Notes under the pieces: generated by a model
What the model was told of the DNA's origin: nothing
What the model saw: the letters and a program-made list of their open reading frames with translations, nothing else
Databases searched by the model: none
Assembly: GCA_026985615.1 (NCBI GenBank)
Contig: JALSQD010000024.1
Coordinates: forward strand, 1 to 15,533
DNA: 15,533 bases
Direction of reading: 5' to 3'
Origin: Thermaceae bacterium
GTDB lineage: Bacteria > Deinococcota > Deinococci > Deinococcales > Marinithermaceae
Program-made: the position numbers and the translations under genes
Part shown: positions 1 through 6,039 of the stretch, piece by piece
How the letters are laid out: each line of letters starts with the position of its first letter
Position numbering within the stretch: the first letter of the stretch is position 1

Positions 1-102
1 ACAGGTATGTAAAGGGCATTAGCCGTTTGCCTTTACCGCCGCAACGCAGCTGATGCAAATCATCGCCCTAGTTTATCGACAGCTAGTTTCTGTGGTTTTT
101 TA

Positions 103-1137
103 CTAGGGGTGCAGCCCGGCGAACTCGAGCCCCATGCGCTCGTCCCAGCCCATGCGCAGGTTCAGGGCCTGGATCGCGTGACCCGCCGTGCCCTTGACCA
201 GGTTGTCGATAGCGCTGATGACGACCAGGCGGCCGGTGTCGGGCTCGAGCTCGAAGCCCACGTCGGCGTAGTTGGACCCCGTCACCACCTTGGGGTCGGG
301 GTAGCGGTGGATGCCCCGGCGCTGCTTGACCAAGCGGACGAAGGGCTTGTCCGCGTAGAACTCGCGGTAGGCCTGCCAGACGTCCTGCTCGGAAAAACCG
401 TCGGGAATGAAGACCTGGGCGGTCATGAGGATGCCGCGAATGCGCTCGCTGGCCACCGCGGTCATGTGCACCTCGGGGGTGCCGGGGAGGTACTCGATCA
501 CCTCGGCGGTGTGCCGGTGGCCGGTGGGCTTGTAGACCCTGAGCGCCCCGCTGCGCTCGGGGTGGTGCCCCGCCAGGCTGGGCTCGGCCCCCGCGGCCGA
601 GGAGCCGACCATCACGGTCACAAAAACGTCGCGCCGCGCCACCAAACCGCCGCGGTAGAGCGGGTAGAGGCCCAGCAGGGTGGCGGTAGCAGTGCAGCCG
701 GCGCCGGCGAGCCAGTTGGCGTTCTTGATGGCCTCGGCGTTGATCTCGGGGTTGGCGTAGGCAAACTTCTCGAGCAGCTGGGGGCGCGGGTGGGCACCGT
801 AGAAGCGCTCGTAGAGCTCGAGCGTCTTCAACCGGAAGTCGGCCGAGAGGTCGATGATGTAGGGCGCTTTTTCCTTGTAATGGTCGAAGTTCTGCGCCGC
901 CACCCCGTGGGGCAGCGCCAGCACGATCAGGTCGGCTTCTTCCAGTTTTTCGGGATCGGTGAACTTGAGGTTGGTCTGGCCGCGCAGGTTGGGGTGCACG
1001 AAGGTCACGGGCTGGCGCAGGTAACGGCGGCTCGTCACCTGCACGACGTCCAGGTAGGGGTGGCCCAGCGCCAGGCGCAGGAACTCGCCCCCGGCGTACC
1101 CGGAGCCTCCGACGATGACGGTGCGTAGGGGTTCCAT
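103..1137 (-). CDS. lysY: LysY, [LysW]-L-2-aminoadipate 6-phosphate reductase
   Basis: This is an ArgC-type NADPH-dependent semialdehyde dehydrogenase of 344 aa, the full length for the family. In the LysW pathway it reduces the carrier-bound aminoadipyl phosphate to the semialdehyde in the cytoplasm. The N-terminal dinucleotide-binding motif GGSGYAGGEF (residues 10-19) and the catalytic Cys148 in GAGCTATATLLG are visible. HHPERSGALRVYKPTGHRHT (about 192-211) and the C-terminal DNLVKGTAGHAIQALN are typical of ArgC/LysY. The protein follows my memory of Thermus LysY along its whole length, including the ending GLHP, so LysY is preferred over ArgC. It could still also serve arginine synthesis. 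A GGGG run lies just before the ATG. It is separated from the rest of the lys cluster by a plus-strand gene, so it probably has its own promoter; I could not define one. No lysZ is adjacent. Confidence 0.92.
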   Translation of the reverse strand: MEPLRTVIVGGSGYAGGEFLRLALGHPYLDVVQVTSRRYLRQPVTFVHPNLRGQTNLKFTDPEKLEEADLIVLALPHGVAAQNFDHYKEKAPYIIDLSADFRLKTLELYERFYGAHPRPQLLEKFAYANPEINAEAIKNANWLAGAGCTATATLLGLYPLYRGGLVARRDVFVTVMVGSSAAGAEPSLAGHHPERSGALRVYKPTGHRHTAEVIEYLPGTPEVHMTAVASERIRGILMTAQVFIPDGFSEQDVWQAYREFYADKPFVRLVKQRRGIHRYPDPKVVTGSNYADVGFELEPDTGRLVVISAIDNLVKGTAGHAIQALNLRMGWDERMGLEFAGLHP

Positions 1138-1217
1138 GCTGCCCCTATGGTAACAGGGACGCCTGATCCGGGCCCGCGGCGGCTGCCGGTAGATTATACT
1201 TATTTCAAGGAGTACGC

Positions 1218-2267
1218 ATGCGCACGCCCCTGACCCGCCTCACACCGTGGCTGCTCCTGCTACTCTTCGCGCTCGCTCCGGCCGCTCACGCGCTCGACCT
1301 GGAGGAAGAACTCCGCGCGTCGTACCCCGGCCTGCTCGAAGCCCTCGCCGCCGACGGGGTACGCCTCGACTTCGCCCACGCACGCACGGCTCCGCCCGCC
1401 CCGAACGCCAACTTTGCATGGGTGCGGGTGCCCGAATCCGCCCCACCCCCCACGCGCCCGTGGACCGTGGCGCTGGAGCTCGAGCTCGAAAACGACCGGC
1501 TGGCGAACCTCCGGGTGGTGCTCCAAGCAAACGGCGAGGAGGCATTTCCCTACAGCATCCGGACCGTGTCGTGGAGTCTGGACGGCATTGTGCGTGGGGC
1601 GAACGCCAGCGTCATGAACGCGCCCCCAGGCGCCGACGCCGCCTACGACCGTGTGGGCGAGCGCATCTTCCGCGACCGCCTGCCCACCACCTACGCCTAC
1701 CTCCACTCCCTTGAAAACCTCCGGGCACGAAGCACCTATTTGGCGCTCGCCGTTACCTTGCTCTTCGGCCTGGGCCTGGTCTTCTTCGCGGTCACGCGGC
1801 CGCAAACGCTCTGCCGTTGGACGACGTGCGACGGACGCTGGACCGTCCAGACAACCGTCTTGACGGGGTTTGTGCTCGCCATCATCTTGTGGATCAACAG
1901 CCCCTTCGCAACCGAGGCCTCCTTCGAACTCAACCTCTTCCTCGTCTGGACCCTGGCGGCCGCAAGCGCCACGTCCGCGCTAGCCCTGAACGCCTCCTCG
2001 CGCGACCTGGACCACTTCGCACGGGGCCTGGTCATCCTCACCGCCCTCGGACTCGCGGCGGCCGAAACGCTGAACGTGCTGGGCATCGCCCGGCACAACG
2101 TCTACGCCTTCGTTATGGGCTATCTGGTCGGAATGACGCCGCTCGCACTCGGCGCGCAAAAGGGCTGGCTGCGACCACCAGGCAGCCAGGCGGCGAAAGT
2201 GCCTACCCCGGATCCAGCCGCCCCGAAAACAGCGGCGCCTCCTCCGCCCGAAGCTGGGCCTCAGTGA
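1218..2267 (+). CDS. Exported/membrane protein of unknown function
   Basis: A 349-aa protein I do not recognise. It starts with a signal peptide (TPWLLLLLFALAPAAHA, residues 9-25), followed by an apparently extracytoplasmic domain (about 26-170) with mixed charged and beta-like sequence. Four or five hydrophobic segments follow (about 172-193, 213-228, 238-258, 268-290 and 295-312), and the tail is rich in Pro and Ala (about 318-349). The start is supported by AAGGAGT at 1207-1213, 4 nt before the ATG, and a TATACT -10-like box lies at 1195-1200. The gene diverges from lysY and converges on the DUF488 gene, overlapping it by 65 bp. That overlap encodes most of the low-complexity tail. Topology suggests a membrane-anchored sensor or structural protein, but no catalytic motif is visible and no function can be assigned. 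Confidence 0.8.
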   Translation: MRTPLTRLTPWLLLLLFALAPAAHALDLEEELRASYPGLLEALAADGVRLDFAHARTAPPAPNANFAWVRVPESAPPPTRPWTVALELELENDRLANLRVVLQANGEEAFPYSIRTVSWSLDGIVRGANASVMNAPPGADAAYDRVGERIFRDRLPTTYAYLHSLENLRARSTYLALAVTLLFGLGLVFFAVTRPQTLCRWTTCDGRWTVQTTVLTGFVLAIILWINSPFATEASFELNLFLVWTLAAASATSALALNASSRDLDHFARGLVILTALGLAAAETLNVLGIARHNVYAFVMGYLVGMTPLALGAQKGWLRPPGSQAAKVPTPDPAAPKTAAPPPPEAGPQ

Positions 2268-2703
2268 CGAGGCGGCCGTCTGAGCGGATGTGGCCCACCT
2301 CCTCTGGCTCCAGTGCGCCGAACTTGATCAGGCCACGCACCACCAGGAAGCGGCGGTGGCAGCGGCGTGGGTCTTCCTCGGCGCAAACCAGGGCCACGGT
2401 ATGGCGGCTGGCGAGTTCCACCAGCACCTCCAGGCCCTTTTGGAACTCCGGGTCGCGCAGGCGCGCCTCCACGTTTAGCTTCTGGCGGCTGCCGTGGGGC
2501 ACGCCGCCGAGCCGGTCGCCCATCCAGATGTAGTCAAAGCCAGCCTCCTGCAGTGCCTCGGCGAAGGGCTTGTGGTTGTACTGGGGGTTGTGGCGCGAGA
2601 AGGGGCGGGCGCGAACGTCCGCCACCACCTCGACGCCGTGGGTGCCGAGGAGTTCGAGAAAGCGCTCGAGCGGCAGGTTGGAGTGGCCCAGCGTATAGAG
2701 CAT
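2203..2703 (-). CDS. DUF488 family protein
   Basis: A 166-aa cytoplasmic protein of the DUF488 family, whose biochemical role is not established. The family signatures are clear: TLGHSN near the N-terminus (residues 4-9), VVADVRARPFSRHNPQYN (about 26-43), MGDRLGGVPHG (about 61-71), CAEEDPRRCHRR with its paired Cys and His (about 108-119), and a late HIRSDG. It lies 49 nt downstream of lysX on the same strand and could be the last gene of that transcript, although its own weak promoter is not excluded. The only Shine-Dalgarno-like sequence is a short GGTGG upstream of the ATG. Its 3' end overlaps the opposing gene by 65 bp. A role in lysine synthesis is not implied by the family. Confidence 0.88.
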   Translation of the reverse strand: MLYTLGHSNLPLERFLELLGTHGVEVVADVRARPFSRHNPQYNHKPFAEALQEAGFDYIWMGDRLGGVPHGSRQKLNVEARLRDPEFQKGLEVLVELASRHTVALVCAEEDPRRCHRRFLVVRGLIKFGALEPEEVGHIRSDGRLVTEAQLRAEEAPLFSGRLDPG

Positions 2704-2752
2704 TCCGCCACCAGAATAACGGAGGCAAAAGCGCGCCCGGAAAACCGGTTTG

Positions 2753-3589
2753 TCAGCCCCGCGAAGCGGCGTAACTCAGGATCTTGCCGGGGATGTCCAC
2801 TCCGGTGACGCTCACCGAGTTCTTGAACTCCATGGTGTGGTTGACCTCGTTGACCAGCAGGCCGCGCCCCGACTCGAAGACGTCCACCGCCAGCACCCCG
2901 CCGCCCACCGCTTCGGCGGCGGCCAGGCTGATCTCAGCTAAAGCGTCCGTAACGGGGCAGTTCTCGGCCACCGCGCCGCGGGCGGTGTTGGTGATCCAGT
3001 GGGCGCTCGAGCGGTAGATGGCGGCCACCGGTTCGTCGCCGACCACGAAGACGCGGATGTCGCGCCCCGGTTTTTCCACGAACTCTTGCAGGTAGTAGAG
3101 CTGGTGCTGGTAACCCATGAACTGCTTGTGCTCCAGCAGCGCCTCCAGCGCGTCGCGGTCGTTCACCCGGGCCACCATCCGCCCCCAGGAGCCGACCACC
3201 GGCTTGACCACCAGCGGATAGCCCCATTCCTCGGCGATCTTCAGGGCGGTATCCGGGTCCAGCGCCAGCGCGGTGCGCGGCTGCGGCACCCCGGCGCGGG
3301 TGAGCGCGGCCGAGGTGGCCCACTTGTCTCCGGCGGTCTCGATGACCTCGGGGCGGTTGACGGCGGGAATGCCCAGGGCGGTCAGGTAGCTGCTCGCGGC
3401 CAGGCCGCGCGACTGGCTGACGGCGCGCTCGAGCGCCGCGCCGACGCCTTCCAGTTCGGCCGGCCGGTTTTCCAGGTCCATGACCAGCTGGGGCAGGTAG
3501 ACCTTCTTCCAGGCCAGGTCCAGCCGGTCGGCCGCCTCAAAGAGCAGTTTTTCGTCGCCGCGAATGCGGTCGTAGAGGATGGCCAGCAT
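2753..3589 (-). CDS. lysX: LysX, LysW--L-2-aminoadipate ligase (ATP-grasp)
   Basis: A 278-aa ATP-grasp ligase of the RimK/LysX type. It joins the amino group of L-2-aminoadipate to the gamma-carboxyl of the C-terminal Glu of LysW, using ATP. Visible features are the N-terminal MLAILYDRIRGDEKLLFEAA, VNRPEVIETAGDKWATS, the ATP-binding VKPVVGSWGRMVARV, the metal- and substrate-side segment GRDIRVFVVGDEPVAAIYR, AHWITNTARG, and the C-terminal NEVNHTMEFKNSV. The ATG at 3589 matches the start of known LysX proteins. The open frame continues 29 codons upstream to 3676, but that extension is only a reading of the heptad repeat array between lysW and lysX. The ribosome-binding site is weak (GGATACCGT before ATG), so translation may depend on the lysW transcript or its structure. 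Confidence 0.93.
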   Translation of the reverse strand: MLAILYDRIRGDEKLLFEAADRLDLAWKKVYLPQLVMDLENRPAELEGVGAALERAVSQSRGLAASSYLTALGIPAVNRPEVIETAGDKWATSAALTRAGVPQPRTALALDPDTALKIAEEWGYPLVVKPVVGSWGRMVARVNDRDALEALLEHKQFMGYQHQLYYLQEFVEKPGRDIRVFVVGDEPVAAIYRSSAHWITNTARGAVAENCPVTDALAEISLAAAEAVGGGVLAVDVFESGRGLLVNEVNHTMEFKNSVSVTGVDIPGKILSYAASRG

Positions 3590-3632
3590 ACGGTATCCGT
3601 TTCTGCGGAGTATTCCCCTGCAACCGAAGAGG

Positions 3633-3693
3633 TTCGTGGCCTGTGGTCCGTGGCTTGTAGAAAAACCACAGGCCACGAGCTACAGGCTACAGG
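3633..3693. repeat. Inverted pair of heptad arrays between lysW and lysX
   Basis: Four 7-bp units (TTCGTGG, CCTGTGG, TCCGTGG, CTTGTAG; 3633-3660) are followed by five A's. Four units of the opposite orientation come next (CCACAGG, CCACGAG, CTACAGG, CTACAGG; 3666-3693). Positions 3634-3647 and 3665-3678 are perfectly complementary over 14 bp with a 17-nt loop, so the lysW-lysX mRNA can form a strong hairpin here. The array ends directly beside the lysW stop codon. The structure could affect mRNA stability or the protein ratio of LysW to LysX; that is an inference. Confidence 0.85.
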
Positions 3694-3694
3694 C

Positions 3695-3859
3695 CTACTC
3701 TCCCCAATCCTCCGCCTCTTCCGGCGCCAGCTCCACCTTTAGCGACTCCACGGAAACCACCTCGAGCTCCGCGCCGCAATCATCGCAGATAAGCAGTTCG
3801 CCAAGTTCCGGGCTTTCCAGCGTCAAGGTAGCGCCACATTCAGGGCAGGTAACGGTCAC
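3695..3859 (-). CDS. lysW: LysW, amino-group carrier protein (GTG start)
   Basis: A 54-aa acidic carrier protein that is easily missed because it is short and begins with GTG. It protects the amino group of aminoadipate and presents intermediates to the later Lys enzymes. It has a zinc ribbon with CPEC (Cys5, Cys8) and CDDC (Cys25, Cys28), then GAELEVVSVESL, and the conserved C-terminal EDWGE whose last Glu (Glu54) is the attachment residue. Length and both ends match known Thermus LysW. The start codon overlaps the stop codon of the upstream zinc-ribbon gene as GTGA, and a strong Shine-Dalgarno (GAGGAGG) lies inside the end of that gene, so translation is probably coupled. The stop lies 1 bp from a heptad array, and lysX follows 105 nt later. 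Confidence 0.96.
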   Translation of the reverse strand: MTVTCPECGATLTLESPELGELLICDDCGAELEVVSVESLKVELAPEEAEDWGE

Positions 3860-4155
3860 AGTTCTTCCTCCTCAACGTCGCCCCAGTCGGGCTTGAAGGT
3901 AAAGCCGCACTCGGGGCAGGTAATGGGTCCTTCGCCTTCCACCTCGATCGGGGTCTCGCAACGGGGGCAGTCCACGAAAAAGCCCTCGCCCGCCTGCACC
4001 ACGCGCAAGGTCAGCGGCTCCAGCAGGGCCACCTCGACCACCGCACCACAGACCTCGCACTCCAGCAGGCTCCCCTCGTCGAGCCGGTCCAGTACGTCTT
4101 CGTCGAGCAACAGCGGCTCGTTGCACAGCGGGCATTCCATGCTCAGGGCTTCCAT
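3856..4155 (-). CDS. LysW-like protein with two zinc ribbons
   Basis: A 99-aa acidic cytoplasmic protein with two predicted zinc ribbons: Cys8/Cys11/Cys33/Cys36 and Cys63/Cys66/Cys80/Cys83. The first ribbon and following strand (CEVCGAVVEVALLEPLTLRV, 33-52) parallel LysW (CDDCGAELEVVSVESLKVEL). The C-terminal region PDWGD (89-93) recalls the EDWGE tail of LysW. Here, however, the protein continues to EEEEL and ends in Leu, so it lacks the C-terminal Glu that LysX uses. It is therefore probably a diverged duplicate of LysW, not an active carrier. The gene starts 3 nt after hacB (Met6 at 4140 is an alternative start) and overlaps lysW by 4 nt. The codons for its acidic tail also form the lysW ribosome-binding site. 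A structural, regulatory or homoaconitase-associated role is possible; none is shown. Confidence 0.85.
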   Translation of the reverse strand: MEALSMECPLCNEPLLLDEDVLDRLDEGSLLECEVCGAVVEVALLEPLTLRVVQAGEGFFVDCPRCETPIEVEGEGPITCPECGFTFKPDWGDVEEEEL

Positions 4156-4158
4156 GCC

Positions 4159-4680
4159 TCACTCTACCCCCGGGAAGTCGCCGTGCTTCTTGAAGTATTC
4201 GAGCAGACTCCCCTCCTCCAGTGCCGCCAGCAGGAAGGCTGGCAGAGGCTCGAGCCGGTAGGTGCGCCCCCTGAGCTCCAGGGTGCCGGTGCGGATGTCG
4301 TAACTTACCTCGTCTCCATCTCTCGCTGCGCTTACCACCTCCTCCGAGACAAAAGGCACGATGCCCAGGTTCACCAGGTTGCGGTAGAAGATGCGGGCGT
4401 AGCTCTTCGCCACGATGGCGCGTACCCCAAGCTTCTTGAGTGCTTCGGGGGCGTACTCGCGGCTCGAGCCCAGTCCCAGGTTGCGCCCCGCCACGATGAG
4501 GTCACCCGGCCGGTACTCGCGGGCGAACTCGGGGCGCAGGTGGGCGAAGGCGTAGTTCTGGAAGACGTCCTCCCCCACCATGAAGGGGGCGTACTTGCCG
4601 GGGAGCACGTCGTCGGTGTTGACGTTGTCGCCGAAGAGCCAGAGGCGGTGCGTGGTGCGTGGTTCGTGAGGCGTGGTCAC
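4159..4680 (-). CDS. hacB: Homoaconitase small subunit
   Basis: A 173-aa small (swivel-domain) subunit of the two-part homoaconitase of the AAA lysine pathway. With HacA it converts homocitrate to homoisocitrate via homoaconitate. Family features are FGDNVNTDDVLPGKYAPF (about 16-33), LRPEFAREYRPGDLIVAGRN, GLGSSREYAPEALK (about 70-83), ARIFYRNLVNLGI, and the C-terminal FLLAALEEGSLLEYFKKHGDF. It starts with GTG that overlaps the hacA stop as GTGA, preceded by AGGAGG, so the subunits are probably translationally coupled and made in balance. Residues about 2-11 (TTPHEPRTTH) are encoded by a heptad repeat array and are extra relative to my memory of the Thermus protein, which begins close to the RLWLFGD segment. 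Isopropylmalate isomerase (LeuD) is the alternative, but the context favours HacB. Confidence 0.92.
   Translation of the reverse strand: MTTPHEPRTTHRLWLFGDNVNTDDVLPGKYAPFMVGEDVFQNYAFAHLRPEFAREYRPGDLIVAGRNLGLGSSREYAPEALKKLGVRAIVAKSYARIFYRNLVNLGIVPFVSEEVVSAARDGDEVSYDIRTGTLELRGRTYRLEPLPAFLLAALEEGSLLEYFKKHGDFPGVE
4649..4676. repeat. Heptad array inside the 5' end of hacB
   Basis: Four 7-bp units (TGCGTGG, TGCGTGG, TTCGTGA, GGCGTGG) lie between the HacB core and the hacA stop codon. On the minus strand they read as CCACGCA-type units and are translated in frame as the HacB N-terminal extension. Unlike the other loci, no opposite-orientation partner array is seen nearby. Confidence 0.75.
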
Positions 4681-5915
4681 GGGGCTACCTCCTCTTCGTC
4701 GGGAATGCGGCCCAGCACCGCCGCCAGCGCCGCGGTGCGCGGGCTGGCCAGAAAGACCTCGGCCTCGGGCGAGCCCATCCGCCCCTTGAAGTTGCGGTTG
4801 GCGGTCGAGACCACCCGCTCGCCGCTCGCGGCCACCCCCATGTGGCGGCCCATGCAGGGGCCGCAGCCGGGGGTGCCGATCGTCGCCCCGGCCTCGATCA
4901 GGCTCTGTAGCACACCTTCCGCCATCGCCTGCTGCAATACCTGGCTCGAGGCCGGCACCACCAGCATCCGTGTGCCCGGCGCCATCCGCCGCCCGCGCAG
5001 CACCTCCGCCGCCGCCCGCAGGTCCTCGATGCGGCCGTTGGTGCAGGTGCCGACGAAGACGAAGTCCACCTCTGCCCCGGCGTAGTCGCTGAGCGCGTGC
5101 ACATTGTCCACGTAGAAGGGCGCGGCCAACCGCGGCGCGAGCGCCGTCAGGTCGATCTCCAGCTCGCGGGCGTAGACCGCGTCCTGGTCCGCCCGCAGCC
5201 AGCCGGGCACCTCGTAAAGATCCAAAATCTCGCCTGAAGGCGCCACGATCCCGGCCTTGGCCCCGGCCTCCATGGCCAGGTTGGCCAGCGTCACCCGCTC
5301 GCTACGGCCAAAGGCCTCCTCGGCGCCACCTTCCAGGTGGATCTCGATGGCCATGTAGGTCGCCCCATCGGCCCCAAGCCGGCCCACAATTTCCAGCGCC
5401 GCGTCCTTGGCGCTCACCCCCGGCCGCGGCCGACCGCGGAGGGTGACCTTTACCGACTCGGGCACCCGCAGCCAGGTCTTGCCGCTGGCGATGGCCAGGG
5501 CGATGTCGGTCGCTCCCATGCCGGTACCAAAAGCGCCGACACCGCCGTAACTGGTCGAGTGCGAGTCGGACCCCACGATCAGCGCCCCCGGCCGGGCCAC
5601 GCCCTCTTCGATCAGCACCTGGTGGCAGACGCCGCGGCCGACCTCGTAGAAGTTGACACCGGTGCGCCGCGCCCAGTCGCGACCGCGCCGCTGCGCCTCG
5701 GCCACGTTAACGTTGGCCGCCGGGGCCACGTGGTCGAAGACCAGCGAGACCCGCTCGGGGTAGCGCGGCTGGGCGCCCAGCTCTTCCAGCCGGTCTATGA
5801 CGGTGGGCACGATCGAGTCGATCGTCATCGCGTGGTCGACCTCCACCACCACCAGTTCCCCGGGCCGCACCGGCCGCCCGACCTTGTGCGAGAGGATGGC
5901 TTGGGCGAGGGTCAT
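4677..5915 (-). CDS. hacA: Homoaconitase large subunit
   Basis: A 412-aa aconitase-superfamily large subunit of the HacA/LeuC group. It carries the [4Fe-4S] cluster and catalyses the homocitrate/homoisocitrate isomerisation with HacB. The three cluster ligands are Cys291 in GTCTNGRIEDLRAA, and Cys351 and Cys354 in GTPGCGPCMGRH. Also visible are HVAPAANVNVAEAQ (62-75), GVCHQVLIEEG (95-105), GSDSHSTSYGGVGAFGTGMG (115-134) and the late NRNFKGRMGSPEAEVFLASP. The ATG at 5915 is preceded by GGAGG about 6 nt upstream and lies 15 bp from a perfect five-copy heptad array. LeuC has the same fold. The placement next to hcs, lysW and lysX and the similarity to Thermus HacA support homoaconitase. Like its Thermus counterpart it might also act in related isomerisations. 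Confidence 0.93.
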   Translation of the reverse strand: MTLAQAILSHKVGRPVRPGELVVVEVDHAMTIDSIVPTVIDRLEELGAQPRYPERVSLVFDHVAPAANVNVAEAQRRGRDWARRTGVNFYEVGRGVCHQVLIEEGVARPGALIVGSDSHSTSYGGVGAFGTGMGATDIALAIASGKTWLRVPESVKVTLRGRPRPGVSAKDAALEIVGRLGADGATYMAIEIHLEGGAEEAFGRSERVTLANLAMEAGAKAGIVAPSGEILDLYEVPGWLRADQDAVYARELEIDLTALAPRLAAPFYVDNVHALSDYAGAEVDFVFVGTCTNGRIEDLRAAAEVLRGRRMAPGTRMLVVPASSQVLQQAMAEGVLQSLIEAGATIGTPGCGPCMGRHMGVAASGERVVSTANRNFKGRMGSPEAEVFLASPRTAALAAVLGRIPDEEEVAP

Positions 5916-5930
5916 GGTCGCCTCCGGCGG

Positions 5931-6033
5931 CTCGTGGCTCGTGGCTCGTGGCTCGTGGCTCGTGGTTTTTTAGCGGCCAAAGCACTAGAACCCCAACGGT
6001 TTTTTCTACAGGCTACAGGCCACAGGCTACAGG
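5931..6033. repeat. Paired heptad arrays between hcs and hacA
   Basis: Five perfect tandem CTCGTGG units (5931-5965) are followed by a 40-bp spacer with T-runs at each end. Four units of the other orientation follow (CTACAGG, CTACAGG, CCACAGG, CTACAGG; 6006-6033). The arrays fill nearly the whole 124-bp hcs-hacA gap, from just outside the hacA ribosome-binding site to just after the hcs stop. The layout matches the lysW-lysX gap, although the two arms are not complementary enough here for a long perfect hairpin. Confidence 0.9.
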
Positions 6034-6039
6034 CCATCA

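Noticed and set aside
10..35. Imperfect hairpin (TAAAGGGCA/TGCCTTTA) downstream of lysY as a terminator
   Set aside because: The stem is short with a bulge, is AT-rich, and has no T-run in the lysY direction; it is about 70 bp from the stop and too weak to call.
109..1128. Long plus-strand open frame opposite lysY
   Set aside because: It is the antisense shadow of lysY, with Val/Gly/His-rich composition typical of GC-rich complementary frames and no ribosome-binding site.
3590..3676. In-frame 29-residue N-terminal extension of LysX
   Set aside because: It is a translation of the heptad array and has no counterpart in known LysX; the family start MLAILYDRIR lies at 3589.
4677..5915. LeuC/LeuD (isopropylmalate isomerase) as the identity of hacA/hacB
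   Set aside because: The fold is shared, but the placement between hcs and lysW/lysX and the close resemblance to Thermus HacAB favour homoaconitase.
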